Origin: Clostridiales bacterium
GTDB taxonomy: Bacteria > Bacillota > Clostridia > Christensenellales > CAG-138
NCBI GenBank assembly: GCA_004554165.1
Contig: SFNQ01000002.1
Span: forward strand, 55,640 to 119,639
Direction: 5' to 3'
DNA length: 64,000 nt
Shown: piece after piece, positions 17,999 through 26,969 of the stretch
Layout of the letters: every line of letters starts with the position of its first letter
How positions within the stretch are numbered: position 1 is the stretch's first letter
The notes under the pieces: model-generated
Told to the model about the DNA's origin: nothing
The model's database searches: none
What the model saw: only the letters and a program-made list of their open reading frames with translations
Program-made: the position numbers and the translations under genes

Positions 17999-18226
17999 AT
18001 GGACAGGTTTCGGGAGTTTGTAAAGCAGCATCAGTGGACGGTCTTTTGCGTCGCTGTTGGCATCGTTCTCACCGTTCTTTTGCTGACGATCGGCTTTTTT
18101 AAGACCCTTCTGCTGTTCGTCATTGTCGGCGCTTGCTTTGCGTTGGGATATATGCTGGATCAGCAGGGGACGGAAGGCGTCAGAGCGTTTTTTCAAAGGC
18201 TGTTCCATAAGGGAGAGGGAAAATGA
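17999..18226 (+). CDS. DUF2273 small membrane protein
   Basis: A 75-residue protein with two tightly spaced membrane helices (about residues 13-30 and 32-47) and a short charged C terminus. DUF2273 proteins accompany Asp23/AmaP genes in Firmicutes, and this one follows amaP by 16 bp; the function is unknown. The ATG at 17999 follows GGGGGAG; an earlier in-frame ATG lies inside amaP. The stop overlaps the nusB ATG. Confidence 0.85.
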   Translation: MDRFREFVKQHQWTVFCVAVGIVLTVLLLTIGFFKTLLLFVIVGACFALGYMLDQQGTEGVRAFFQRLFHKGEGK

Positions 18227-18636
18227 GCAGAAGTATCGCGCGCGAGGTTGCGATGAAGCTGGTCTATTCCCGCCTGCTCGGCGGCCAGGATACGCCGGAT
18301 GCGGTTCTCGAAAAGTCCGAAATCAGGGAACCGCTGGACAGGGAAGAGAAGGACTTTTCCCTCGCTCTTGCGGACGGCGTTGCAGAACGCCTTGCTGAGA
18401 TCGATGAACGGATTGCAGTGAACGCGGTGGACTGGTCCATCGACCGCATTGGCCGGGTGGATCTTTCCATTCTCCGCGTTGCGGTATACGAAATGCTGTA
18501 TCGTGAGGATGTGCCGGTGGGCGCAGCCATCAATGAAGCGGTGGAGCTTGCAAAGCGCTTTGGCGGCGAGCGTTCCTACTCGTTTGTCAATGGAATCCTT
18601 GGCGCCGTGGCAAAGCAGCTTGCAGAAGAGGATTGA
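18223..18636 (+). CDS. nusB: Transcription antitermination factor NusB
   Basis: A 137-residue all-helical protein that with NusE (S10) binds boxA RNA during rRNA transcription. Signature segments are REVAMKLVYSRLLGG at the N terminus, IDRIGRVDLSILRVAVYEM and VPVGAAINEAVELAKRFGGE, ending in SYSFVNGILGAVAKQL. It overlaps the upstream DUF2273 gene by 4 bp and stands in the usual asp23-nusB-xseA neighbourhood. Confidence 0.96.
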   Translation: MSRSIAREVAMKLVYSRLLGGQDTPDAVLEKSEIREPLDREEKDFSLALADGVAERLAEIDERIAVNAVDWSIDRIGRVDLSILRVAVYEMLYREDVPVGAAINEAVELAKRFGGERSYSFVNGILGAVAKQLAEED

Positions 18637-18645
18637 GCCACAGCC

Positions 18646-19608
18646 ATGGACGCGCTGTTTCTTGGGATCGACACCAGTTGCTACACGACTTCGGTAGCCT
18701 GCATACGGGATGAAAGCATCGTTCTTGATGAAAGGATGGTGCTTTCTGTACCTTCGGGCGCACGGGGACTGCGGCAGTCCGAGGCGTTGTTCCAGCACAA
18801 TCGAAACCTCCCGGCGCTTCTGGCGCGGCTGTATGCGGCGGTGGATCCAAAACGGATTGCGGCGGTTGGGGTGAGTGCGGCGCCGACCGCCCGAGAGGGG
18901 TCCTACATGCCGGTGTTTTTGGCTGGCAGACTGGCTGCGCAGGCCATTGCGGGCGCGCTCTGCGTGCCCTGCATCGAGACGACGCATCAGAAAGGACATG
19001 TGCTGGCCGCTCTGCATGGCGGAAACGAAGCGCTGCTGAAAAAAGAGCGCTTTCTTGCGTTGCACCTTTCCGGCGGCACGACGGACGTGCTCCGCGTGCA
19101 GACGGAAGGAGAAGGCATTGCTGCGATTGAGCCGATTGGATGCAGCAAGGACCTGCACGCCGGGCAGGTGGTGGACCGGCTTGGCGTGTCGATGGGCTTG
19201 CCCTTTCCTGCGGGAAAGCATCTGGAACTGCTGGCGCAAAAGGCCGAATCGCGGCGGATCCGGCTGCCCTCCAGCGTGCGCGGCACGGAATGTTCGCTCT
19301 CCGGTGTGGAGAGCGCGGCGCAGAGCCTGCTGGAGGAAGGGGCGCGCCCGGAGGAGGTGGCCTTCGGTGTTTACGACTGTCTGGCGCGCACGATAGCAAA
19401 GCTCGTGGCCCATGCTGCGGAGACGACGGACTGCCGGGATGTGCTGCTCTCCGGCGGCGTAGCCTCAAGTCTGCTGCTGCGCGATCTGCTGTTGAAACGG
19501 TGCGCGCCGGATCTTCGCTTGCGCTACGGTCTGCCCGCCCTGTCCAGCGATAACGCCGTAGGTGTAGCGATTGCTGCAAAGGAGGGCGCGAGATGGAAGA
19601 GGTTCTGA
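18646..19608 (+). CDS. TsaD-like (Kae1/Gcp family) paralogue
   Basis: A 320-residue ASKHA-fold protein of the peptidase-M22/Kae1 family, probably a TsaD paralogue and not the tRNA t6A synthase itself. Metal-binding histidines are kept in THQKGHVLAAL and the ATP-site segments SGGTTDVL and LSSDNAVGVA are present, but the N terminus reads GIDTSCYTTSVACI where TsaD has the conserved ETSCDET. Clostridial genomes often carry such a second copy between nusB and xseA. It overlaps xseA by 16 bp. The substrate is unknown. Confidence 0.83.
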   Translation: MDALFLGIDTSCYTTSVACIRDESIVLDERMVLSVPSGARGLRQSEALFQHNRNLPALLARLYAAVDPKRIAAVGVSAAPTAREGSYMPVFLAGRLAAQAIAGALCVPCIETTHQKGHVLAALHGGNEALLKKERFLALHLSGGTTDVLRVQTEGEGIAAIEPIGCSKDLHAGQVVDRLGVSMGLPFPAGKHLELLAQKAESRRIRLPSSVRGTECSLSGVESAAQSLLEEGARPEEVAFGVYDCLARTIAKLVAHAAETTDCRDVLLSGGVASSLLLRDLLLKRCAPDLRLRYGLPALSSDNAVGVAIAAKEGARWKRF

Positions 19609-20831
19609 CGCTCAGCGTTTCTCAACTGAACGAATATGTGGGCGTGCTGCTGTCTGCAGACCCGACCCTGCGGGAACTTCGCGTGCGCGGGGAGATCAGC
19701 GGGTTTAAGCGTCACAGCTCCGGCCACCTGTATTTTTCTCTGAAGGATGAGGGCGCGCTTGTGCGCTGCGTGATGTTCCGGCAATATGCGCAGCAGAACC
19801 TGCGCTTTCGTCCTGAGGACGGGCAGCAGGTGATCGTCTCCGGCTCGGCCGCCCTGTATGCGCGGGACGGCAGCTTTCAGCTCTATGTGCGCGACATGGA
19901 GTCCATGGGCGCAGGCGCCTTATACCAGCGTTTTTTGGCGCTTAAGACCCAGCTGGAGGCCGAGGGCCTGTTTGATACGGCGCACAAGAAGCAGATTCCC
20001 TGTCTGCCCAAGTGCGTGGGTATCGTTACCTCCGGAACGGGCGCGGCCTTGCAGGATATTTTGCAGATTGTGGGCCGGAGATTCCCAAAGATGAACCTTT
20101 GCCTCTGTCCGGTGCGCGTGCAGGGCGACGGGGCGGCGGAGGAAATCGCCGCAGGCATTCGGCAGATGAACCGGGCAGGCGCTGCGGATGTACTCATCGT
20201 CGGGCGGGGCGGCGGCAGCGTTGAGGACCTCTGGGCCTTTAATGAGCCGGAGGTGGCCCGGGCCATCTATGAGAGCGAGATTCCCGTTATCAGCGCCGTG
20301 GGACATGAGACGGATGTCACCATTGCGGACTTTGCGGCCGACCTGCGCGCGCCCACGCCGTCCGCAGCGGCGGAGCTTGCCGTCCCGGAGGAGGCCGCCA
20401 TCCGCACCGCATTGCTGGACCATGCGGCGCGGCTTTCCAAGGTTCTGCAAAACGATCTTGCGCGGCGCAGGGACAAGCTGCGGCTGCTCCATCGCTCGCC
20501 GGGCTTTCTCTCGGCTGGCATGCGTCTTGCGGGCGAACGCCAGCGGATCGACGAAGCGCATGAGCGAATGCTGCGGGCCTGCGCGGAGGGCCTGCGGGCA
20601 AGAAGGAATGTTTTGACCCGTATGCAGGCGCAGCTGGCAGCGCTTTCCCCCGGCGCGGTGCTGGCGCGGGGCTTCGCTTTGGTGCGGGATGCCGAAGGCG
20701 GCGTTATTACGGCGGCAGCCAGGGTGTCGCCGCAGGACAAAATCTCGATTTGCTTTGCCGACGGCTCGGCCGCGGCGCAGATTCTGAGCGTAACGATAAA
20801 GGAGCGCGAGCATGGAAGAACTGAGTTTTGA
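19593..20831 (+). CDS. xseA: Exodeoxyribonuclease VII large subunit
   Basis: A 412-residue catalytic subunit of exonuclease VII, which degrades single-stranded DNA from both ends. The N-terminal OB fold (LSVSQLNEYVGVLLS, GEISGFKRHSSGHLYFSLKD) is followed by the nuclease domain with GIVTSGTGAALQDILQI, LIVGRGGGSVEDLWAFNEP and ISAVGHETDVTIADFAAD, then a coiled coil. Start and stop overlap the neighbouring genes, so TsaD-like, xseA, xseB and ispA form one transcription unit. Confidence 0.97.
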   Translation: MEEVLTLSVSQLNEYVGVLLSADPTLRELRVRGEISGFKRHSSGHLYFSLKDEGALVRCVMFRQYAQQNLRFRPEDGQQVIVSGSAALYARDGSFQLYVRDMESMGAGALYQRFLALKTQLEAEGLFDTAHKKQIPCLPKCVGIVTSGTGAALQDILQIVGRRFPKMNLCLCPVRVQGDGAAEEIAAGIRQMNRAGAADVLIVGRGGGSVEDLWAFNEPEVARAIYESEIPVISAVGHETDVTIADFAADLRAPTPSAAAELAVPEEAAIRTALLDHAARLSKVLQNDLARRRDKLRLLHRSPGFLSAGMRLAGERQRIDEAHERMLRACAEGLRARRNVLTRMQAQLAALSPGAVLARGFALVRDAEGGVITAAARVSPQDKISICFADGSAAAQILSVTIKEREHGRTEF

Positions 20832-21009
20832 ACAGGGCATGGAACGGCTGGAGGCCGTGGTGAAGCAACTGGAGACCGGCAGCGGATCGCTGGAGGAGAT
20901 GCTTTCCCTTTACGAAGAGGGCATGCGGCTGCACGAGGCCTGCGTTAAGCAGCTCGACGCTTACGAGGGCAAGCTGCAAAAGCTCAGCGCGCTGCCAAAG
21001 GAGGACTAG
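20812..21009 (+). CDS. xseB: Exodeoxyribonuclease VII small subunit
   Basis: A 65-residue helical protein with the family core FEQGMERLEAVVKQLETGSG followed by LEEMLSLYEEGMRL. It binds the coiled coil of XseA. It overlaps the xseA end by 20 bp and has an AAGGAG site before the ATG. Confidence 0.96.
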   Translation: MEELSFEQGMERLEAVVKQLETGSGSLEEMLSLYEEGMRLHEACVKQLDAYEGKLQKLSALPKED

Positions 21010-21013
21010 AGCC

Positions 21014-21859
21014 ATGGATTTTTCCGGCCAGCTGAACTATTACAACGCGATGATTGAAAGCATGCTGCGCGTCCAGATCGAGCAGAGCGAAGCGCCGTCG
21101 ATCCTCTATGACAGCATGGTTTATAGCCTGTTTGCGGGCGGCAAACGACTGCGGCCGTCGCTGTGCCTAGGCGCCTGCGAAATGCTGGGCGGCAACGCAA
21201 CCGACGCGCTGAAGGCTGCCTGCGCACTGGAGATGATCCATACCTATTCGCTCATCCATGATGATCTGCCTGCCATGGACAATGACGATATGCGCCGGGG
21301 CAAGCCGAGCTGCCACAAGGCTTTCGGGGAGGGCAACGCCATACTGGCGGGCGACGGGCTGCTTTCACTTGCGATGCTCCTGCTGGCGCAGACGGGCAAC
21401 GCAAAGGTATTTCAGATCGTGGCGCGGGGCGCGCTCAACATGGTTTCCGGCCAGTCGATGGATCTCAACGGCAAGCCCGATGCGGAAACGCTGTTCAAAA
21501 TCCATGAAAAAAAGACCGGCGCCTTGATCCTTGCCTCCGTGCTCGCAGGCGCGTATACTGCGGGCGCGAGTCCGAGACAGATACAGTCGCTGACGGAATT
21601 TGCCGAGCACTATGGCCTGCTGTTTCAGATTACAGACGATATTCTTGATGCTGCGGGCGATGCGCGTCTTCTGGGGAAAACCGTCGGCAAGGATGCCCGG
21701 GACGATAAGGTAACCTTTGTTTCGCTCTACGGGATTGACATCGCCGCTTCGGAGGCGCGCCGCGCGGCAGACGCCGCTCTTGAAGCCCTGAATTCTCTGG
21801 AATTGGACGTCTCTTTCTTCTCGTCTTTGGTCGAGCAAACGCTTACAAGGCAAAAATAA
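21014..21859 (+). CDS. ispA: Polyprenyl synthetase (farnesyl diphosphate synthase type)
   Basis: A 281-residue prenyltransferase that condenses DMAPP/GPP with IPP. The first aspartate-rich motif is HDDLPAMDNDDMRRG near residue 80, and the second is FQITDDILD near 208; LFAGGKRLRPSLCL precedes the first. It starts 4 bp after xseB, the conserved xseA-xseB-ispA order. In OLE-RNA-bearing genomes this order usually continues directly to the OLE RNA and dxs; here 6 kb of sugar-uptake genes intervene. Confidence 0.95.
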   Translation: MDFSGQLNYYNAMIESMLRVQIEQSEAPSILYDSMVYSLFAGGKRLRPSLCLGACEMLGGNATDALKAACALEMIHTYSLIHDDLPAMDNDDMRRGKPSCHKAFGEGNAILAGDGLLSLAMLLLAQTGNAKVFQIVARGALNMVSGQSMDLNGKPDAETLFKIHEKKTGALILASVLAGAYTAGASPRQIQSLTEFAEHYGLLFQITDDILDAAGDARLLGKTVGKDARDDKVTFVSLYGIDIAASEARRAADAALEALNSLELDVSFFSSLVEQTLTRQK

Positions 21860-21993
21860 TACTTTCCGGGTTTTAGCGCCGCACGCCTTGCTCACGGAGG
21901 AAGAACACTGTTTCAGGACGGAATTGCAGAACCGACGGGAAGAAAGGGAAGCGACAGGATTGTTGACAGCCGGGGCAAAAAGCAGACGCCGTC

Positions 21994-22800
21994 CTAGCCG
22001 TGATAATAATGCTTGTCAATGGAACAGGCATATTGCGCCAGGGAAACGACGAGCTTTGACCGATCGCCGCGCATGAGGGAACGCGTAATCTCAAACACCC
22101 CGCCCGTTGTGGAGGTGATGATGCGCTGGACGCTGAAGCCGGGGGCGGGGCGGGGCAGCTCCAACAGCTCCGCGTCAGTACCGCGGATCATTACGCTCTC
22201 ATAGGTTTCGGTGGAATGCGATGGCAAGATACCGGCCGCGCAAAGCATATCGTAGAGCGACTCCTTTTCAAGCCGCTCGGGGTTGAGGTTTGGGAGACAA
22301 TGCGTTGGAATAAAGGTGGTTTCCAGCAATACGGGAACATCGTCCGCCATGCGCACGCGGCAGATACGATAGACCTGTTCTTCCGGTGAAGTCATAAACA
22401 GGATCTCACCGTTTTCTCCCACGGCTGACCGGTCTACCGTGGAGACATCGACTATTCTCGAAGATGGGACGATGCCGGACTGTCGAAGCTCGTGGGAGAA
22501 GGAATAGATACGGTTCATCGGCAGGCGAACCTTTTTTTCGCAGACAAAGGTTCCCTTTCCCCGTACCCGTGCCAGCAGCCCCTCGTCCACAAGGTCGCCG
22601 ATGGCCTGACGAACCGTCGTACGACTGACGCCGTAAGCGGAACAGAGCGCCGCTTCAGTGGGCAAAGCGTCGCCGGGCGTCAGTTCGCCGCTGGACAGGG
22701 CAGAACGAATAAAGGTCGTAATCTGGCTTGACAGCGACAGGTTACAATCATACTCGACATGTTTTTTTAAAAGCGGATGCTGATCCTGTATCGCGTTCAC
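21994..22800 (-). CDS. GntR/HutC family transcriptional regulator (UTRA domain)
   Basis: A regulator of about 268 residues: an N-terminal winged helix (PTEAALCSAYGVSRTTVRQA, followed by LLARVRGKGTFV) and a C-terminal UTRA ligand-binding domain (VYRICRVRMADDVPVLLETT, SLYDMLCAAGI). HutC-type members usually sense a sugar or amino acid derivative. It is divergent from the sugar ABC cassette and probably controls it. I prefer the GTG at 22800, which has GAGG six bases upstream; an ATG at 22821 would lie only about 7 nt after the predicted transcript start and has no ribosome-binding site. Confidence 0.88.
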   Translation of the reverse strand: MNAIQDQHPLLKKHVEYDCNLSLSSQITTFIRSALSSGELTPGDALPTEAALCSAYGVSRTTVRQAIGDLVDEGLLARVRGKGTFVCEKKVRLPMNRIYSFSHELRQSGIVPSSRIVDVSTVDRSAVGENGEILFMTSPEEQVYRICRVRMADDVPVLLETTFIPTHCLPNLNPERLEKESLYDMLCAAGILPSHSTETYESVMIRGTDAELLELPRPAPGFSVQRIITSTTGGVFEITRSLMRGDRSKLVVSLAQYACSIDKHYYHG

Positions 22801-22834
22801 AACAAACCTCGTACCCATCATACTAATTTCTTAC

Positions 22835-22863
22835 AGACTATCCATTTTTTCTGGGGTTGTCAA
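22835..22863 (-). promoter_or_regulatory. Promoter for the UTRA regulator gene
   Basis: Read on the minus strand, TTGACA (22863-22858) and TAGTCT (22840-22835) are separated by 17 bp. The 135 bp between this promoter and the divergent one at 23000 is AT-rich and holds no gene; I saw no obvious operator palindrome there. Confidence 0.65.
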
Positions 22864-22999
22864 TGCCCGGAATTCTTTTTTTCTTGCAAATCCGCCGCTT
22901 TTCTAGGGAGTCTTTCAGAGAAAAAACAGGGGAAATTTTCAATCGAAGCAAAATATTGCAAAAAAATGTTACGCAAAGCAAAAAGTCGCAAACAATTTC

Positions 23000-23028
23000 T
23001 TGACAACAGGGTACACAGAGAATAGAAT
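23000..23028 (+). promoter_or_regulatory. Promoter for the sugar ABC transporter operon
   Basis: A perfect TTGACA (23000-23005) and TAGAAT (23023-23028) lie 17 bp apart. The transcript would start near 23035, leaving an untranslated leader of about 195 nt before the binding-protein gene; the leader contains a distinct hairpin. Confidence 0.8.
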
Positions 23029-23118
23029 ACAAATAAGACAAATGGTGCAATAAATACAAGCAGCTGTCCAAACAGTTCTGAGATATATGAGTTAGCCCAT
23101 ATTTCGCAAGAAAAGCCG

Positions 23119-23173
23119 ATTGGATTCTGCCGGAAACGCCATCAGGCGGTCCATGGAGCACAGAATATCCAAT
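23119..23173 (+). promoter_or_regulatory. Structured leader RNA hairpin upstream of the sugar-binding lipoprotein gene
   Basis: ATTGGATTCTG (23119-23129) pairs with CAGAAT plus CCAAT (23161-23173) leaving only a 2-nt AT bulge, and an internal CGCC-ATCA-GGCG hairpin (23137-23148) sits inside. It is not followed by a T tract, so it is not a terminator. It resembles no riboswitch class I can name; it may stabilise the message or bind a regulator. Confidence 0.5.
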
Positions 23174-23229
23174 TTTAAGACGAATTCAGAGCGGCTTCCG
23201 CTTTGAAATAAAAGAAGGAGGAGAAATCC

Positions 23230-24351
23230 ATGAAGAAACTGATTGCTTTGATTCTGGCAGTCATGATGGCTCTGGCCCTCGTTGCATGCAGCGCGCCTGC
23301 GGCGGCTCCGGCTCCCGAGACATCGAACACAGAGACCGAGGCCCCCGTGCAGAATAGCGCGGAGCCTGCTCCCGAAACGGAGGAGGAGTTGACTTTTGCG
23401 ATCATCTATCCCGCTTCCGATGCCAACTGGTACAATTCCATTGCGGAAGGGTTCAAGTATGGCGCAGAGGAAGCTTCCGAAAAGCTGGGCATCAAGATCA
23501 ACACGATGCTGCTGCCCTCGGACTATGATGTTGACCTTGAGGTTGCCAATATTGAAATGTGCGTGACGCAGGGCATCGATGGTCTGTGCATGTACTCCTT
23601 CAATGAGAGCGGCGCAGGTCTTGCGGCCCAGAAGCTGGCCGGCACCGGCATCCAGCTGGTTTGCGCAGACAGCTGCGGCCAGGGCCTCGAAGCCGGTTAT
23701 GACATGGATGGCTGCGTGGACTTCGACTGGTACAAGATGGGCGAAGACTATGCAAAGTGGATGGCTGAGAACACCACCGGCGATTACGTTATCATCACCG
23801 GCAACTTCGAGAGCTATCCCTGCCAGTTCGTCAACGAGGCAATTCAGAAGACCTCCGAGGAGCTCGGCGTCAACAAGCTGGTCGGACCGATCCTCGACTC
23901 CGACTACGAAGCGGATAAGGCCGCTGCAATCGCAGAGGACCTCATCAACAGCGGCAAGACCTTTGAGACCATCTTTGCAATGTGCGCCGACCTGGCAGTT
24001 CCGGTCTGCCGCGTGCTGGATGCCGCCGGTTACCTGAACAACCCCTATAAGGTCATCACCCAGAATGGTCAGGATGATCTGGATATCGCTGCGGTGGCCG
24101 ACGGCCGGATGCAGATGACGATCTCCAGCTCCCCCGGTTATGAGGGCTATGTTGCGTTCCGTTGGCTGCTCAGCGAGCGCCTCGGCAAGTGCGACCTCAC
24201 CAACGAGCAGATCTGGCTGCCCTGCGCAGTCGTCGATTATGAAGCGACGCAGAACCGCGACAACACCGTTATCGTGCCCTGGGAGCCCTGCGAGGAGTGG
24301 GCGACTCTGGCGGTGCGCGATATGCCGCAGCTCGACTGGTACGACAAATAA
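23230..24351 (+). CDS. Sugar ABC transporter substrate-binding lipoprotein
   Basis: A 373-residue periplasmic-binding-protein type 1 (CUT2, RbsB/XylF-like) lipoprotein. The signal peptide ends in the lipobox LVAC with Cys20, then an Ala/Pro/Glu-rich linker of about 35 residues leads to the binding fold (TFAIIYPASDANWYNSIAEG, LCMYSFNESGAG, DLAVPVCRVLDAAGYL). It would capture a pentose, hexose or related polyol outside the membrane; the ligand cannot be read from sequence. GAAGGAGGAG precedes the ATG. Confidence 0.9.
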   Translation: MKKLIALILAVMMALALVACSAPAAAPAPETSNTETEAPVQNSAEPAPETEEELTFAIIYPASDANWYNSIAEGFKYGAEEASEKLGIKINTMLLPSDYDVDLEVANIEMCVTQGIDGLCMYSFNESGAGLAAQKLAGTGIQLVCADSCGQGLEAGYDMDGCVDFDWYKMGEDYAKWMAENTTGDYVIITGNFESYPCQFVNEAIQKTSEELGVNKLVGPILDSDYEADKAAAIAEDLINSGKTFETIFAMCADLAVPVCRVLDAAGYLNNPYKVITQNGQDDLDIAAVADGRMQMTISSSPGYEGYVAFRWLLSERLGKCDLTNEQIWLPCAVVDYEATQNRDNTVIVPWEPCEEWATLAVRDMPQLDWYDK

Positions 24352-24432
24352 AAATCCCTCTTTCCTTTGGTGAAGAACAGGTTGGGGGTGATTCTACCCC
24401 CAACCAATTTATGGAGTATTAGGAGATTTAAG

Positions 24433-25914
24433 ATGTTGGGAGCAGAAATACTCAGGCTGACGGACGTCACAAAGAGCTACTCCGGTGTCGTCGTTTTGGA
24501 TAATGTGGAATTCAAGCTGCATGAGGGCGAGGTTCATTGCATTATCGGAGAGAACGGGGCGGGAAAGTCCACATTGATCAAGATTCTCTCCGGTGCAATT
24601 CACGCAGATCATGGAGAAATCGTTCTGTGCGGGAAAAAGTGTACTTCTGTTACGCCGCTGACACAGATCAACGATGGAATAGCAACCATATACCAGGATA
24701 TCGATCTGGTAGATACCCTGACGGTAGCAGATAATATTTTCCTGGGCCACGAAAAGAACAGCGTCGGATTCATCAAAAGAGAAGAGCAGGAGAAGGTTGT
24801 GCAGAAACTCCTGGACGATCTGTCGGTGCATATTTCCGCCTCTGCGCTGGTTGGCAGCCTTTCCACGGCCAACAAACAGATGGTGCAGCTTGCTAAGGCG
24901 CTGCATTACAACGCTAAAATTGTCATTATGGATGAGCCGACCGCCTCCCTTGGCGAAGAGGAATCCCGGCAGCTCATGGATATCGTTCGGAAGCTCTCTG
25001 CCGAGAAGATCGGCATTATCTATATTTCTCATTATTTGGAAGAGGTCTTTGAGATTGCAACGACGATCACCGTCATCAAAGACGGCAGGGTGACCGGCGT
25101 ACACAACGCAAAGGATGTGACGCCCGAGGAAATCGTCGCCGAAATGGTGGGGCGCGGCGCATCTCTCTATTATTCCCGCAAGCCTGCCGAAATCGGCGAG
25201 GAGGTCCTGCGCGTGGAGCATCTGGACAAGGAGCCTGTTGTAAAGGACGTGTCGTTTTCCGTGCGCAAGGGAGAGATCCTCGGCTTTGGCGGACTGGTTG
25301 GTTCCGGACGCTCGGAGATCATGGAGATGCTGTTCGGCGTCATGAAAAAGCGCAGCGGCAGGGTTTATCTGCACGGCAAGGAGCTGAATGCGCACAGCCC
25401 GAAGCAGGCGATCAACAGCGGCATCTGCATGCTCAGCGAGGATCGCAAGGGCGCCGGCCTGTTTATGGATCGCAGCATTCTCGAAAACATGTGCGTTGTG
25501 CGCAACGAGAAGCGATTTTTTGTGAGTCCGCGGAGGGACAAGGCTTCAAGCAACGAAATGATCCATCGTTTCAGCCTGAAAGCCAACAATGAAAAGCAGC
25601 TTGTACGCCGTCTTTCCGGCGGAAACCAGCAGAAGGCGATCATTGCCCGCTGGATGTTGACCGATTTTGACGTAATCATCTTTGACGAGCCGACAAAGGG
25701 CGTGGATATCGGCGCCCGGGCGGAGATTTACGATTTGATGGTCGAGCTGGCGCAGCAGGGCAAGGCGATCATTATGGTTTCGTCCGACATGCCGGAGCTG
25801 CTCTCTCTCAGCGACAGGATCGTTGTCGTGGTTGAGGGCAGGGTGGTGGATATCGTTGAGAATAAGGATATCACCGAAGAAGATTTGATGAAAAAGTATC
25901 TCAACATCGCATAG
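24433..25914 (+). CDS. Sugar ABC transporter ATP-binding protein (RbsA/MglA type)
   Basis: A 493-residue protein with two fused ABC domains, typical of CUT2 uptake systems. The first has a canonical Walker A (GENGAGKST), signature region GSLSTANKQMVQLAKAL and Walker B VIMDEPTASLG. The second has the degenerate P-loop usual in RbsA proteins (GLVGSGRSE), an RLSGGNQQK signature and IIFDEPTKGVDIG. I chose the ATG at 24433 behind TTAGGAG; an in-frame opening 66 bp upstream is less likely. Confidence 0.95.
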   Translation: MLGAEILRLTDVTKSYSGVVVLDNVEFKLHEGEVHCIIGENGAGKSTLIKILSGAIHADHGEIVLCGKKCTSVTPLTQINDGIATIYQDIDLVDTLTVADNIFLGHEKNSVGFIKREEQEKVVQKLLDDLSVHISASALVGSLSTANKQMVQLAKALHYNAKIVIMDEPTASLGEEESRQLMDIVRKLSAEKIGIIYISHYLEEVFEIATTITVIKDGRVTGVHNAKDVTPEEIVAEMVGRGASLYYSRKPAEIGEEVLRVEHLDKEPVVKDVSFSVRKGEILGFGGLVGSGRSEIMEMLFGVMKKRSGRVYLHGKELNAHSPKQAINSGICMLSEDRKGAGLFMDRSILENMCVVRNEKRFFVSPRRDKASSNEMIHRFSLKANNEKQLVRRLSGGNQQKAIIARWMLTDFDVIIFDEPTKGVDIGARAEIYDLMVELAQQGKAIIMVSSDMPELLSLSDRIVVVVEGRVVDIVENKDITEEDLMKKYLNIA

Positions 25915-25924
25915 GAGGTCTATC

Positions 25925-26923
25925 GTGAGCAACAATAACACCGTCGCCCCCAAGCTCAACCGGGAGGGGCTCTTGCCGAATCTCAGGCGCAAGGTGCTGT
26001 CGTCGCAGTCCTTTTACCTGATACTGATCATTATTGCCTTGACCATCGTTACGCAGTCTGTCAACCCGCTGTTCCTGTCCAGCGCGAATCTTCGCAGCGT
26101 ACTTGGACAGATTTCCACGCTGGGCCTGCTCTCCTGCGGAATGCTCGTGGTCATTATCTCGGGAAATTTCGATATTTCTGTGGGTTCCATCATTGGTCTG
26201 TCCGCAACGGTGATGTGCCTTTCCATTAAGGCAGGCACGCCGGAGCTTTTGGCGGCGCTGATCGGCATTGGCGTTGCTATGGCCTGTTCCACGCTCAACG
26301 GCGTTCTGTCCGTGCTGTTCAAGGCGCCGGCCTTCATCATCACGCTGGCGACCACGAGCGTTTTTACCGGCATTTCACTCATCATCACCAATGGCAAGAA
26401 CGTGCCCGTTTACGAAGCGTTCTATTCTCTGACGTCCACCTATATTCTGGACATCATTCCGCTGATCTTTGTCATCAGCATTTTGGGATATGTTTTCATC
26501 GGGCTGCTGCTCAAATATACGCAGTTTGGCCGTCGTGTGTTCGGCATCGGCTGCAATGAGCAGGCCGCCTATCTGGCCGGCATCAACGTTAAGCTGAACA
26601 AGGTGCTCTGCTTTGCGGTAAACGGCTTTATGATCGGCCTCGCGGTGATCGTCTACATTGCGCGTCTCGGCGCTGCGCAGCCCTCGACCGGATCGGGCAT
26701 GGAACTGGATGCCATCGGCGCCTGCATCATTGGCGGCGCGGCCATCAACGGCGGCAGAGGCGACGTTGTGGGAACCTTCTTTGGCGTGTTCCTGACGAAC
26801 ATCATCTTTAACGCACTGAACATGATGCAGGTCAGCTCCTATTTGCAGGACATTTCCTTCGGCGTCCTGATCCTGATCTCCATCGGCATCGGCTCGATTC
26901 GCACGGTCATCTCCAACAAATAA
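25925..26923 (+). CDS. Sugar ABC transporter permease (RbsC type)
   Basis: A 332-residue inner-membrane permease with about eight to ten membrane helices and the CUT2 permease signatures LLSCGMLVVIISGNFDISVG and AYLAGINVKLNKVLCF, plus the loop IGACIIGGAAINGGRG that meets the ATPase. It starts 10 bp after the ATPase stop with AGGAGG before a GTG/ATG-region start. Only one permease gene is present, so the channel is probably a homodimer. Confidence 0.94.
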   Translation: MSNNNTVAPKLNREGLLPNLRRKVLSSQSFYLILIIIALTIVTQSVNPLFLSSANLRSVLGQISTLGLLSCGMLVVIISGNFDISVGSIIGLSATVMCLSIKAGTPELLAALIGIGVAMACSTLNGVLSVLFKAPAFIITLATTSVFTGISLIITNGKNVPVYEAFYSLTSTYILDIIPLIFVISILGYVFIGLLLKYTQFGRRVFGIGCNEQAAYLAGINVKLNKVLCFAVNGFMIGLAVIVYIARLGAAQPSTGSGMELDAIGACIIGGAAINGGRGDVVGTFFGVFLTNIIFNALNMMQVSSYLQDISFGVLILISIGIGSIRTVISNK

Positions 26924-26969
26924 GGACTTTGCTCTCGTAGCAACGATAAATTAACAGGAGGTATCCAAG

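Noticed and set aside
20812..21009. Possible sequencing frameshift at the xseA-xseB overlap
   Set aside because: The 20-bp overlap with separate frames is normal for this gene pair and both proteins are full length.
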